The notes: generated from the sequence alone by a model not told the origin. Counted from the stretch's first letter, positions 1 to 8,510 are shown. The stretch is 44,675 nt of DNA from Peptococcaceae bacterium (GCA_024655825.1 JANLFJ010000024.1:1-44675), one strand, 5' to 3'. Numbers and translations: made by a program.

Positions 1-24
1 TAATCTGCATTTTTTATTTCCTTT

Positions 25-235
25 CTGCGGCATAAAATTGCAGCTGGTGCAGTAATCGTAGAACGATATTCTACCCTGCGTGCTTCCCAAATGGGAGCAA
101 CATTCCGTGGTGCACCAGATTACTGAGGTCCGTCTATAAGTCGGACTCGAAGTACCAAGGTTTTTCGACCTCATCGCCAGCCGCAGTGTATATTTTCTAC
201 TCGAGGGGGTTTTCATCCTTCCGATGGTGCCGCAG
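25..235 (+). ncRNA. candidate structured RNA (about 211 nt)
   Basis: No coding frame explains this stretch, but it folds extensively. A closing stem pairs 25-33 with 227-235 (CTGCGGC with GCCGCAG, then A-U and U-G). Inside are hairpins at 58-63/69-74, 81-88/93-99 (one bulged base), 128-132/142-146 and 147-151/164-168 (extended by ACC/GGT), and a stem 172-176/222-226. The stems 44-50/112-118 and 50-57/118-125 together form a pseudoknot or two alternative states. Wobble pairs at 33-227, 24-236 and 152-163 are G-U only if the plus strand is transcribed, which sets the strand call. Size and complexity would fit a large Firmicute RNA such as the raiA motif, but I cannot identify the family by eye. 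No promoter or terminator is visible. Confidence 0.5.
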
Positions 236-365
236 GCGGCATGATGGTCTATAATGATATTCAAATATGGCTTTGTGTCCTATTTTGCCATATTATTCAA
301 TTTTATTTTATTCGCTATAACTTTAAATTATCCTTCTTAATTCTGTCTTTTTTACATATATTTAG

Positions 366-410
366 TTTTTTTTTTACAAAAGAAAGCCTGAAGTTAACAC
401 CTCAGGCTTT
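366..410 (-). terminator. rho-independent terminator of the kor operon
   Basis: On the minus strand the 9-bp stem 402-410/383-391 (AAAGCCTGA with TCAGGCTTT) is followed by a T-rich run. It lies just downstream of the last gene of the minus-strand operon. Confidence 0.85.
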
Positions 411-427
411 TATCAAACTAATGACAT

Positions 428-979
428 TTAATTTACGGCCAGCAGTCTATGAGCCTCATCCAGACCGGCAAAAAAGGCCCTCTTGTTCACTTCCAAAAAA
501 CCGGGCTTCCCTGTAAGCTTCTCGCCAATGGTTCTTTCGACTTCTTCCGGGTCCAATGCCCTCGTGACAGCGATAAATGCTCCCACCATAACCATGTTGG
601 CTGATTTAGCGGAACCCAATTTTTCCGCAATTTCGCTGGCCGGTATGTACACGGCCCTGATGTCTTCCCTCCTGGCTTCCCTTTTTACCAGGGAACTGTT
701 GACAAGAATAACTCCTCCCGGTTTTACTTCAGGCTCAAACCTGCCCAGGGAAGGCTCATTCATCACAATGACCGCGTCAGCCTGGTTGACAACCGGGGAA
801 CCTATTTCCTCCCCGGAGATGATCACGGTGCAGTTGGCGGTCCCTCCCCGCTGCTCCGGGCCGTAAGAAGGATAGTACGTGGCATATTTCCCCGCATAAG
901 CGGCAGCATGACCCAGGATTTGACCGGCCAGCATAACCCCCTGGCCGCCGAAGCCGGCTATCAGCAAGCTAGTTTCCAC
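428..979 (-). CDS. korC: 2-oxoacid:ferredoxin oxidoreductase, gamma subunit
   Basis: Gamma subunit (183 aa) of a pyruvate/2-oxoglutarate-type ferredoxin oxidoreductase, which makes acyl-CoA and CO2 from 2-oxoacids while reducing ferredoxin in the cytoplasm. The N-terminal GFGGQGVMLAG motif and GPEQRGGTANC are characteristic of the POR gamma family. The start is GTG at 979, preceded by a GGGAG ribosome site, and it overlaps the stop of the beta subunit by 11 nt, so the two are probably translationally coupled. It is the last gene of a delta-alpha-beta-gamma operon that ends in a terminator. The order and subunit sizes favour a 2-oxoglutarate (Kor) enzyme, but a branched-chain 2-oxoacid (Vor) enzyme cannot be excluded. 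Confidence 0.9.
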   Translation of the reverse strand: METSLLIAGFGGQGVMLAGQILGHAAAYAGKYATYYPSYGPEQRGGTANCTVIISGEEIGSPVVNQADAVIVMNEPSLGRFEPEVKPGGVILVNSSLVKREARREDIRAVYIPASEIAEKLGSAKSANMVMVGAFIAVTRALDPEEVERTIGEKLTGKPGFLEVNKRAFFAGLDEAHRLLAVN

Positions 980-1727
980 GGCTTTCGCTCCCTTCCGGCG
1001 TCTTATACTCTCCCAGAGGGTAATAAGGAATCATGTTTTCCGAGATCCAGTTGAGCGATTCCTCCGGGGAAAGCCCCCAGTTGGTTGGGCAGTTGGAAAG
1101 AAGTTCAACAAAAGCAAATCCTTTATTCTCAAGCTGGAGGGTGAAGGCTTTTTTTATGCCTTTTTTTGCTTTGAGGATATTGGCAGGCGTGTTTAAGGCA
1201 AACCTGGCCACGTATACAGGCGCTTTGAGCGTCGACAATAGTTCGCACATGCGGATGGGATAACCGCTCATCTCAACCTGGCGGCCGCCCTGGGCAGTGG
1301 TCGACTTTTGTCCCACCAGGGTAGTCGGCGCCATTTGGCCCCCTGTCATCCCGTAGATGCTGTTATTGATAAAGACCGCGCTGAATTTCTCGCCCCTGTT
1401 GGCCGCATGGATTATCTCCGCCAGGCCTATGGCTGCCAGGTCGCCGTCACCCTGGTAAGTAAAAACAAAACTATCCGGCCTGCTGCGCTTGTATCCCGTG
1501 GCCACAGCCGGGGCTCGCCCGTGTGCCGCATGAATCGTGTCAAAATTTAAATAGGTGTAAGCTAAAGTGGCGCATCCCACCGGCATAATCCCAACGGCTC
1601 TTTCCCTGAGGCTCATCTCGTCCAGGAGTTCGGCAATCAGCCGCTGGGCCACGCCGTGCATGCAGCCGGGGCAGTACCCGCTCGAGCTTTTATACAATGA
1701 TACCGGTCTTTGATACGTTTTTTCCAT
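969..1727 (-). CDS. korB: 2-oxoacid:ferredoxin oxidoreductase, beta subunit
   Basis: Thiamine-pyrophosphate-binding beta subunit (252 aa). The N-terminal CPGCMHG is the usual cysteine motif. The TPP/Mg motif starts at GDGDLAAIG and ends at NNSIYGMTGGQ, as in all POR beta subunits. The reading frame is open further upstream, but ATG at 1727 is chosen because a strong GGAGGGAG ribosome site precedes it and the alpha-subunit stop lies 4 nt away. The longer version would add a low-complexity leader. It works with the adjacent alpha, gamma and ferredoxin subunits. The exact substrate cannot be read from sequence alone. Confidence 0.92.
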   Translation of the reverse strand: MEKTYQRPVSLYKSSSGYCPGCMHGVAQRLIAELLDEMSLRERAVGIMPVGCATLAYTYLNFDTIHAAHGRAPAVATGYKRSRPDSFVFTYQGDGDLAAIGLAEIIHAANRGEKFSAVFINNSIYGMTGGQMAPTTLVGQKSTTAQGGRQVEMSGYPIRMCELLSTLKAPVYVARFALNTPANILKAKKGIKKAFTLQLENKGFAFVELLSNCPTNWGLSPEESLNWISENMIPYYPLGEYKTPEGSESRGN

Positions 1728-1731
1728 ATTG

Positions 1732-2799
1732 CTATTTTCTCCCTCCTCCGGCCAACTCCAGCACCTTTTCTTTAACTTCCAGCGGCGAGACGATGACCCC
1801 GCCTGAACGGCCAAGAAAATAAACCGGTAATCTGTCGCCGACTCCCAGCCTCACATCTTCAATCATTTGGCCGGGAATGGTCATTTCCACTACAAGTATT
1901 CCCTTCACCTTTTTCTCGCCAAGACCAGCAAACGAGTCGTAAGGAAAAGGGACCAGCGTTGCCGGGCGGATCAGTCCAGCCTTAAGGCCCTCTTTTCTTA
2001 ATTCCCTCACCGAAGTCCTGGCGACTCTTGCGCTGGTACCATACGCGGCTATCACGTATTCCGCGTCATCAGTCATAAACTCCTCCACGACGGCATCTTC
2101 TCGCTGCCACCTTTCATACATACCGGCCCGCTTTTTATTGAAATCCTCCAGGGCCAGAGCGTCAAGTATAAAGGAACGGATAAGTCGGGGTTCCCTTCCC
2201 CGGCAACCGTCGGCAATCCAATCCCCCTTGTCCGGTAGTTCCTTTTTGTATGGCGGCAGCGTCACAGATTCCATCATCGCCCCGATAACGCCGTCAACCA
2301 ACACCATCACCGGGTTGCGGTCCCGGTCCGCATAATCAAAAGCCCGGCAGGTAAGATCAACCGCTTCCTGGACAGTGGAAGGCGCCATCACCATGATTTT
2401 GAACCCTCCATGACCCGGGGCTTTTGTAGCTTGAAAGTAATCGTTCTGCCCCGGCATGATATGACCAAGGCCCGGGCCAGCCCTCATGACATACACGATA
2501 ACCGCCGGCAAGGCAGCGCCAGCCAAGTAAGAAATGCCTTCCGCTTTCAGGGAAAGTCCCGGCCCCGAGGAGGAAGTCATGGCTCTTTTGCCTGCTGCCG
2601 AAGCGCCATACAGCATATTAATTGAGGCCACTTCACTTTCTCCCTGGATGAATACCCCGCCTAGTTCCGGCAGCCTTCGCGACATGTATTCCGGAATCTC
2701 GTTCTGAGGGGTTATGGGATACCCCGCAAAGAAAGAACATCCCGCGCGCAGGGCTGCCTCAGCGATGGCCTCGTTCCCCTTCATAAACAGCTTTTCCAT
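1732..2799 (-). CDS. korA: 2-oxoacid:ferredoxin oxidoreductase, alpha subunit
   Basis: Alpha subunit (355 aa), which forms the catalytic core with the TPP-binding beta subunit. Family signatures are the AGYPITPQNEIPEYM segment, the SSSGPGLSLKAEG loop and GQNDYFQATK. The ATG at 2799 is preferred: a GGGGG ribosome site sits 5 nt upstream, against only 2 nt for the adjacent ATG at 2802. A further in-frame upstream extension has no support. It sits between the ferredoxin subunit (22-nt gap) and the beta subunit (4-nt gap), so all four genes form one transcript. It most resembles 2-oxoglutarate/branched-chain enzymes rather than fused pyruvate enzymes. Confidence 0.92.
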   Translation of the reverse strand: MEKLFMKGNEAIAEAALRAGCSFFAGYPITPQNEIPEYMSRRLPELGGVFIQGESEVASINMLYGASAAGKRAMTSSSGPGLSLKAEGISYLAGAALPAVIVYVMRAGPGLGHIMPGQNDYFQATKAPGHGGFKIMVMAPSTVQEAVDLTCRAFDYADRDRNPVMVLVDGVIGAMMESVTLPPYKKELPDKGDWIADGCRGREPRLIRSFILDALALEDFNKKRAGMYERWQREDAVVEEFMTDDAEYVIAAYGTSARVARTSVRELRKEGLKAGLIRPATLVPFPYDSFAGLGEKKVKGILVVEMTIPGQMIEDVRLGVGDRLPVYFLGRSGGVIVSPLEVKEKVLELAGGGRK

Positions 2800-2821
2800 C
2801 ATATCCCCCTTTAAACCAGTT

Positions 2822-3025
2822 TTATTTATAAACCTCGATGGCCGCATCCGGGCAAATCACGGCGCACAACCCGCAGCCCGTACATTCTTCGGCCCGGTAC
2901 TGCTCGGCAGGCCTGTATCCCTGGGAATTGGCGTAATCTCCTGTTTTGATGATGTTCTGGGGACAGACCCCGATACACAACCTGCACCCTTTGCATAGTT
3001 CCACGTTGACCTCAATTTTGGGCAT
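2822..3025 (-). CDS. korD: 2-oxoacid:ferredoxin oxidoreductase, delta (2x[4Fe-4S] ferredoxin) subunit
   Basis: Small ferredoxin subunit (67 aa) with two CxxCxxCxxxCP clusters (CKGCRLCIGVCP and CTGCGLCAVICP). It should pass electrons from the TPP site of the alpha-beta core to soluble ferredoxin. The start is ATG at 3025, behind the strong GAGGAGGT site; the 8 codons upstream that stay open lie on that ribosome site. It is the first gene of the kor operon. The AT-rich 3050-3170 region upstream must hold the promoter, but I see no unambiguous -35/-10 pair there. Confidence 0.92.
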   Translation of the reverse strand: MPKIEVNVELCKGCRLCIGVCPQNIIKTGDYANSQGYRPAEQYRAEECTGCGLCAVICPDAAIEVYK

Positions 3026-3164
3026 TTCACGACCTCCTCTCCCTGCCAATACATACTGCCTGGCTGCGGCACTATTTCACTTCACCATATATTTTAACTT
3101 ATTTATGAAGGATTTTAAAACTGTTTATTTTAATATACTAGTCTGAGTATTTTTGAATAAGCCG

Positions 3165-3216
3165 GCAAAAACCAGGCTTGTCGCCTCGCATTATACCCTG
3201 CGCTGCGACAAGCCTG
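3165..3216 (-). terminator. terminator of the glutamate synthase operon
   Basis: A perfect 12-bp stem pairs CAGGCTTGTCGC (3173-3184) with 3205-3216. On the minus strand it is followed by GTTTTTGCC. It lies about 50 nt past the stop of the last glt gene. The 20-nt loop contains TATAAT on the minus strand, which is probably chance. Confidence 0.75.
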
Positions 3217-3265
3217 TACAAAACTTGCGGCTCTCGGCATGCTTTCTTTATTTCGTGGGGCTTGT

Positions 3266-4006
3266 TCACCATCCGGCATACATGTTGCCGTAAGGTCGCT
3301 TGTTGTAAGGAATCAACTTTAAAAAAGGCTTATCATAGATCTCTTCCTTGCTTTTTTGGAAATAATCAGCGAAACGACTAACGTATTTTTCCAGCACGGC
3401 ATGGTCTTCTCTTTCCAGGGGTACAACCCTGACTTCTTTTCCCAGCTGGGAATCATCCACCTCGCCCCGCAAGTAAATAACGCCGCCGTGCATGCCCGTG
3501 CCGCAATAATTGCCAACTATCTTTTCTCCAGGTTCAAGTCCCAATCCCAAAACAATTTGGACCCCGCCCGCCATGTACTCGGCAAAAAAATCACCCGCTT
3601 TTTTACCGACAACAATCACCGGTACCTTATCGAGAAAACCCTTCATATGGATGCCCACCCGGCATCCGACATCGCCCAGGATATAGATTTCGCCGCCGCG
3701 CATGGCATAACCCAGCGTGTCACGGGCATCCCCGTAGATAACGACGGTCCCGTCATTCATGGTATTCCCCACCCCGTCCTGGGCGTTCCCATGCACCTCG
3801 AGAACGGGACCGTCCATGAAGGCGGCCAGGTCGTTCCCCGGGACGCCCTTGATGATGATCCTTCCCCTGCCTTTCAGCCCATCTCCAATGTAACGCTGCC
3901 CATTGACGTTTTTAATTTTAACCTCCCTGGCCCCATGTTCCAGGAAGTGTTTGACCATCTCGTTCAACTCTTTGTAATGCATGCCGCGCGCGTCAATGGA
4001 AACCAT
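3266..4006 (-). CDS. glutamate synthase GXGXG-domain subunit (GltB3-like)
   Basis: A 246-aa protein equal to the C-terminal beta-helix (GXGXG) domain of the glutamate synthase large subunit, here encoded as a separate gene as in archaeal-type split enzymes. The repeated G-turns (GRGRIIIKG, GNAQDGVGNTM, GDARDTLGYAMRGG, GDVGCRVGIHMKG) and the GNYCGTGMHGG segment support this. Related domains occur in tungsten/molybdenum formylmethanofuran dehydrogenase subunit C. The start ATG at 4006 abuts the stop of the upstream oxidoreductase gene, so the two are probably coupled. In the conventional enzyme this domain is structural, holding the amidotransferase and FMN domains; the same role is inferred here. 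Confidence 0.9.
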   Translation of the reverse strand: MVSIDARGMHYKELNEMVKHFLEHGAREVKIKNVNGQRYIGDGLKGRGRIIIKGVPGNDLAAFMDGPVLEVHGNAQDGVGNTMNDGTVVIYGDARDTLGYAMRGGEIYILGDVGCRVGIHMKGFLDKVPVIVVGKKAGDFFAEYMAGGVQIVLGLGLEPGEKIVGNYCGTGMHGGVIYLRGEVDDSQLGKEVRVVPLEREDHAVLEKYVSRFADYFQKSKEEIYDKPFLKLIPYNKRPYGNMYAGW

Positions 4007-5265
4007 TATAACCCGCCTCCCGCCAGCACTCTTTCCCTGCGCAGTTCACACGGCCAATCAAGATAGCCGAAATCAGTTTTCACCAGTTTTTCTTTAAAAG
4101 ACCCAACGTTCGTTCCTTCCTGAATCAGTCCGGTCAGCATGCCTATCCGGTTAATATCCTTCATGGCAATAAACCCCACCAGCCGGTTATTCTTTAGAAC
4201 AATCTTCCGGTATGTCCTCTCATCCGGGTCCAGGACTGCCAGTTCCTCGTAATCAGGACCGCCCGGCACGCCGGCTGTGGCAATGGAATAACCGAAAAAC
4301 CCGATGGCATTCATGGCAAACCCTCCGGAAAAGGCGGCCTCATCTCCCGCCATGTTCAACCCGGCTATCTCTCCCTGCCGGTAAGCATTGGGCAGGATGG
4401 GGATCACACGCCGCACACCCAGCACGGCATCATCGCCCTCCGCCACATCGCCTGCGGCATAAATGCCGGGAAGGCCGGTCTCCATTTTTTTGTTAACCAC
4501 AATACCCCTGTTTACCGGAACCGGGCTGTTCTTCACCAGGTCCGTGTTGGGAATAACACCGATGGCCACAATAAGCAGGTCGCATTCCAGCCTGTTCCCA
4601 TCCGCCAGTTCCACGCCTGTTACCCGCTCTTCGCCCAGTACCCGCTTCACAGTATTTTCGAAAACAAACCTGATCCCGTGATTTTCCATTACGTCCCTAA
4701 CCAGGGCACCCGCCTGTTCGTCCAGGATCGAGCTCAGCACCCTGTTGGCCAGTTCCACCACGATAACTTCCGCCCCAAGACAGGACAGTGCTTCCGCAGC
4801 TTTCATGCCTATTAAGCCTGCCCCTATTATGATCGCCCTTGCCCGGCCATCAAGAGCTTTTTCAATCGCCTTAACATCATCGAGTTTATGAAAGGTGAAA
4901 ATGTTTTTCTTATCCAGCCCGTCGATAGCCGGTACAAAAGGTTTTCCGCCCGTGGCCACAAGCAGCCTGTCATAGGGTATCTCATCCCCGCAGGCCAGCA
5001 CAACCTTTCTGCCTTTCGTATCCAGAGCGGCGGCGGGTTTTCCGCCAATAAAACGGATGCCGTTGTGCTCATAAAAGCCCAAAGGCCGGTAATACATCTT
5101 ATCTATCTTCACTTTGCCCGCCAGGTAATAAGATATCAGGGGGCGGGAATAAGTGTGATAAATCTCCGCCGAAACAACAGTAATTCTGCCGGTTTTATCC
5201 CTTTTGCGTATTCCTTCCACTGCGCCGATGGCTGCAGCTGAGTTGCCAACAATGCAGTATTCCAC
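4006..5265 (-). CDS. FAD/NAD(P)-dependent oxidoreductase of the glutamate synthase operon
   Basis: A 419-aa pyridine-nucleotide-disulfide-type oxidoreductase without the paired redox cysteines. It has an N-terminal FAD site (GNSAAAIGAVEGIR), an NAD(P) Rossmann motif in the middle (IIGAGLIGMKAAEAL), and the second FAD motif GIYAAGDVAE. GTG at 5265 is chosen as start because AAGGAGG sits 8 nt upstream; the longer TTG start lies on the ribosome site. Its place between the polyferredoxin and GXGXG subunit genes suggests it feeds electrons from NAD(P)H (or ferredoxin) to the synthase, replacing the usual GltD. It resembles the NirB/rubredoxin-reductase branch. The electron donor is not determinable here. 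Confidence 0.85.
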   Translation of the reverse strand: MEYCIVGNSAAAIGAVEGIRKRDKTGRITVVSAEIYHTYSRPLISYYLAGKVKIDKMYYRPLGFYEHNGIRFIGGKPAAALDTKGRKVVLACGDEIPYDRLLVATGGKPFVPAIDGLDKKNIFTFHKLDDVKAIEKALDGRARAIIIGAGLIGMKAAEALSCLGAEVIVVELANRVLSSILDEQAGALVRDVMENHGIRFVFENTVKRVLGEERVTGVELADGNRLECDLLIVAIGVIPNTDLVKNSPVPVNRGIVVNKKMETGLPGIYAAGDVAEGDDAVLGVRRVIPILPNAYRQGEIAGLNMAGDEAAFSGGFAMNAIGFFGYSIATAGVPGGPDYEELAVLDPDERTYRKIVLKNNRLVGFIAMKDINRIGMLTGLIQEGTNVGSFKEKLVKTDFGYLDWPCELRRERVLAGGGL

Positions 5266-5279
5266 TGCGCCTCCCTCCT

Positions 5280-5741
5280 TCAAGCCTCTTTCTCTCTTTC
5301 ACCACGATACTCCAGCGCCCCGTTGGGGCAACCGGCGACACAGGCCGGGACCTCATGGATACCGCTGCACATGTCGCATTTTGACGCCGCTTTTTTTCCC
5401 CGCTCATCGCGGGCAACAGCGCCATGCGGGCAGACCAAGATGCATGTCCAGCAGCCCACGCAGCGCGACTCGTCATTATTAACAACACCTGTTGCCGGGT
5501 CCCTTTGCATCGCCCCGGTGATACACGCCTTGACACAGGGGGCATCTTCACAGTGACGGCACTGCAAGGCAAAAGAAACGGGCCGTTGTTCCTCCACAAT
5601 CACCCGCGGCAAGGGCCGGGGAAAAGTTTTCTTGTAAGCCTTCACGATATTGTCTTTATAGGGGGAATGGGCTGTGATGCAGTGCACCTGGCACAAACCG
5701 CAGCCCGTGCAGTATTCTTCCCGGGCATACACCTTTTTCAT
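5280..5741 (-). CDS. four-cluster ferredoxin of the glutamate synthase operon
   Basis: A 153-aa electron-transfer protein of the HycB/CooF/DmsB type with four cysteine groups: CTGCGLCQVHC, CRHCEDAPCVKAC, CVGCWTCILVCP, and CDMC...CVAGCP, enough for four [4Fe-4S] clusters. ATG at 5741 is used because AAGGAGG lies 9 nt upstream; the in-frame TTG two codons earlier is too close to it. The stop overlaps the leader of the FAD oxidoreductase gene. It probably wires the FAD protein to the ferredoxin-like N-terminus of the FMN-containing synthase subunit. Confidence 0.88.
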   Translation of the reverse strand: MKKVYAREEYCTGCGLCQVHCITAHSPYKDNIVKAYKKTFPRPLPRVIVEEQRPVSFALQCRHCEDAPCVKACITGAMQRDPATGVVNNDESRCVGCWTCILVCPHGAVARDERGKKAASKCDMCSGIHEVPACVAGCPNGALEYRGEREKEA

Positions 5742-5757
5742 GACCAAAGGCCTCCTT

Positions 5758-7266
5758 CTATTCTCCAGCGGCTTTTATGCCGAGAATCTCCAGTTCTTTC
5801 TCCGTCAAGCCAATGCCCCGCAGCATTAAACGGTTCCCGCGCAGGCTCTCAAGGGCGTTGATGCCCATGCCTCCCAGCATTTCCTGGATTTCATGCTTCC
5901 AGCCCCGGAGAAGATTGGCCGCCCTCTGGGCTCCCAGATCGGGATTAAGTCGCTTGGTGAGATGGGGATCCTGCGTGGCAATACCCCAGTTGCACTTGCC
6001 TGTATAACACTTCTGGCACATATGGCAGCCCAGGGCCAACAGGGCGGCGCTCGCTATATACACGGCATCGGCGCCGAGGGCGACGGCCTTGACCACATCG
6101 GAACTGCTGCGAATACTGCCCGCCACCACGAGCGAGACCTCGTTGCGGATGCCCTCATTTCGCAAGCGCGTATCCACCGCGGCCAGAGCAAACTCGACCG
6201 GTATGCCGACATTGTCACGGATTCTTAAAGGCGCGGCTCCCGTTCCGCCGCGGTACCCGTCAATGGCGATATAATCCGCACCGGCCCTGGCAATACCCGA
6301 GGCGATGGCGGCTACATTGTGGACCGCCGCTATTTTTACCCCCACCGGCTTTTGGTAGCCGGTGGCTTCCTTCAGGGAAAAAATCAGCTGCCTCAAGTCT
6401 TCAATCGAATAAATATCGTGATGGGGCGCCGGTGAAAGCGCATCCGTCCCTTCAGGGATCATCCGTGTTTCCGAAATCTCTTTGCCCACTTTTTCTCCCG
6501 GTAAATGACCCCCGATCCCCGGTTTTGCGCCCTGGCCAATTTTAATTTCGACGGCCGAACCAGCTTCCAGGTATTCGGAATGGACCCCGAAACGCCCGGA
6601 AGCAACCTGAACAATGCAATTTTCGCCGTACGGGTAAAGTTCTTTGTGCAGCCCGCCTTCCCCCGTATTAAAATAAGTTCCCTCTTGCCGGGCGGCCCGG
6701 GCCAGCGACTTGATGGCATTCAGACTGATTGAACCAAAAGACATGGCCGAAAACATCACGGGAATATCCAGTTCCAGCTGGGGCGGTATCTTTTCCTTGA
6801 GCCTGCCGTTTTCAAAAACAAGGGACGCAGGTTTGCGCCCCAGAAAAGTTTTGCATTCCATCGGCTCTCTCAAGGGGTCAATCGAGGGGTTCGTCACCTG
6901 GCTCGCGTTTAAAAGCATATGGTCCCAGTAAACCGGGTAAGGTCGATCATTGCCCATCCCCGTCAGGAGAACCCCGCCTGTTTCTGCCTGGATATAAATG
7001 GACCTGATTACCTCCGGCGTCCAGTTGGCATTTTTGCGCAATTCATTGGGAGAACTGCGAATAACCAGGGCCCTGGTAGGACAAAGGGTAACACAGCGCT
7101 GGCAGTTGACACATTTCATTTCATCTGAATAAACTTCCCCGTCTTCATCATCATAGTAATGGACTTCGTTGGCGCATTGCTGGACGCACACCCTGCACTG
7201 GATACAACGGTCCTTGTTTCTCTCTATTAAAAAATCGGGTGTAAGGTAACTCTTTAATAAAGCCAT
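5758..7266 (-). CDS. glutamate synthase FMN/Fe-S subunit with N-terminal ferredoxin domain (GltB2-like)
   Basis: A 502-aa catalytic subunit that reduces 2-iminoglutarate to glutamate on FMN. Residues about 20-70 hold two ferredoxin clusters (CIQCRVCVQQC and CVNCQRCVTLC). The rest is the FMN-binding glutamate synthase barrel, with GEGGLHKELYPYGE, KIGQGAKPGIGGHLPG and DGYRGGTGAAP. Near the C-terminus CHMCQKCYTGKCNWG is the 3Fe-4S cluster motif. The size and fused ferredoxin match archaeal-type GltB2 rather than the ~1500-aa bacterial GltB. It is flanked by the amidotransferase gene upstream (23-nt gap) and the polyferredoxin gene downstream (16-nt gap). Confidence 0.93.
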   Translation of the reverse strand: MALLKSYLTPDFLIERNKDRCIQCRVCVQQCANEVHYYDDEDGEVYSDEMKCVNCQRCVTLCPTRALVIRSSPNELRKNANWTPEVIRSIYIQAETGGVLLTGMGNDRPYPVYWDHMLLNASQVTNPSIDPLREPMECKTFLGRKPASLVFENGRLKEKIPPQLELDIPVMFSAMSFGSISLNAIKSLARAARQEGTYFNTGEGGLHKELYPYGENCIVQVASGRFGVHSEYLEAGSAVEIKIGQGAKPGIGGHLPGEKVGKEISETRMIPEGTDALSPAPHHDIYSIEDLRQLIFSLKEATGYQKPVGVKIAAVHNVAAIASGIARAGADYIAIDGYRGGTGAAPLRIRDNVGIPVEFALAAVDTRLRNEGIRNEVSLVVAGSIRSSSDVVKAVALGADAVYIASAALLALGCHMCQKCYTGKCNWGIATQDPHLTKRLNPDLGAQRAANLLRGWKHEIQEMLGGMGINALESLRGNRLMLRGIGLTEKELEILGIKAAGE

Positions 7267-7289
7267 GTAAATCTACCCTTTCTCCTGTC

Positions 7290-8426
7290 TCATGAGTTGA
7301 TGGCAATCTTCTCGCTGCCCTGCGCAGGGCCGTACTGTGAAGCTGCATTCTCCAGCAAGCCGATGATTGGTTCCCCGCCGCGTGGAGCCCAAATTTTATC
7401 TGGCTTGGGGCACACCTCGCGAATACCGGCTTCCTCGCTGGCAACGTAAAGAAAATCCCCTTTCGTGGCGGCAACGCAAGGGCGCAGCTTAATCCGGTCA
7501 TTGAGAGCGATCATGCCCTGGCTGGTACCAACCAGGATGGAGAAAGGCCCGTTTACCAAAAGACTTCCGTAAACAGCGCGCACGGCTTTCACCGTTTCCT
7601 TCCTGCCGGGCTCCATCCGGTCGATTTCCTGCCAGAACGGGCTGGCCATGGCCATTACTACCACCTCTAAAGAAAGACCCTGCTTTCTCGTCAGGAAATC
7701 AAAGATATACGCCATTACCTCGGTATCGGTGAGCAACGTGCACCGGTAGCCATACATCTCCAAGAAACGGCGGTTGGCGTCATAAGAAGAAATTTCCCCA
7801 TTATGGACAACGGAGCATTCAAGCAGGGTAAAGGGATGCGCTCCTCCCCACCAGCCGGGCGTATTTGTGGGAAAACGTCCGTGCGCCGTCCAGAGCCAAG
7901 CCCTGTACTCGTCAAGCCTGTAAAATTCTCCTATATCTTCGGGATACCCCACTCCCTTGAAAGCCCCCATGTTCTTACCGCTGGAAAAGATATATGCTCC
8001 TTCCAGCTCGCTGTTTGTCTTCATCACGAATTTTACGACGTACTCGTCCTCGGGCAATCCCGCCTGCATCATCATTTTGGCCTTGGGCTGCACAAAATAA
8101 CGCCAGATAACGGGGGCATCCTTAATAGCCTTCATTTCCCTGACCGGTACAGGCTCGTCGTAAACCACAGTAAAATACTTGTTTAACTGGACTTCCGCCG
8201 CTTCTTTCGCCTCTTTACTGTCAAAAAAGAAATGAAAGGCGAAATCATCTTTAAACTCCGGGTAAATACCGTAAGCGGCAAACCCGCCGCCCAGGCCGTT
8301 GGACCGATCATGCATGACGGCAATGGACCTGATAATATCCTGCCCGCTGGTCAGCTTTCCTTTTTTATTCATAATACCGCTGATTGAACACCCCGATGGT
8401 ATTCTCACCGCACCTTCTCGCAGCAT
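7290..8426 (-). CDS. glutamate synthase glutamine amidotransferase subunit (GltB1-like)
   Basis: A 378-aa class-II glutamine amidotransferase, which hydrolyses glutamine and channels ammonia to the FMN subunit. The probable catalytic cysteine is in PSGCSISGIMN near residue 13, so a short propeptide would be removed. The HGRFPTNTPGWWGGAHPF and VHNGEISSYDANRRF motifs are the substrate-binding loops of GltB/PurF-type domains. ATG at 8426 is taken as start (AGGAG about 11 nt upstream); a GTG 11 codons earlier is possible but its ribosome site is too close. First gene of the five-gene glt operon, downstream of a good sigma-A promoter. Confidence 0.9.
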   Translation of the reverse strand: MLREGAVRIPSGCSISGIMNKKGKLTSGQDIIRSIAVMHDRSNGLGGGFAAYGIYPEFKDDFAFHFFFDSKEAKEAAEVQLNKYFTVVYDEPVPVREMKAIKDAPVIWRYFVQPKAKMMMQAGLPEDEYVVKFVMKTNSELEGAYIFSSGKNMGAFKGVGYPEDIGEFYRLDEYRAWLWTAHGRFPTNTPGWWGGAHPFTLLECSVVHNGEISSYDANRRFLEMYGYRCTLLTDTEVMAYIFDFLTRKQGLSLEVVVMAMASPFWQEIDRMEPGRKETVKAVRAVYGSLLVNGPFSILVGTSQGMIALNDRIKLRPCVAATKGDFLYVASEEAGIREVCPKPDKIWAPRGGEPIIGLLENAASQYGPAQGSEKIAINS

Positions 8427-8510
8427 ACCCGTTCCCTCTCCTTTCTCCCAACGGGACACCTCCCGCTGAATCCATGCAGTATAATAACAATCGCTTTTGT
8501 TTTATCCTAT

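Noticed and set aside
25-235. Structured RNA as RNase P, tmRNA or SRP RNA
   Set aside because: The diagnostic conserved elements of those RNAs (for example the RNase P P4 GAGGAAAGTCC or a tRNA-like end with a tag peptide) are not present.
241-516. 91-codon plus-strand ORF
   Set aside because: It runs through the AT-rich stretch, the kor terminator and the end of korC on the opposite strand. No ribosome site or recognisable domain.
3173-3216. TATAAT inside the loop of the glt terminator as a promoter
   Set aside because: No matching -35 at a proper distance and it lies inside a terminator stem-loop.
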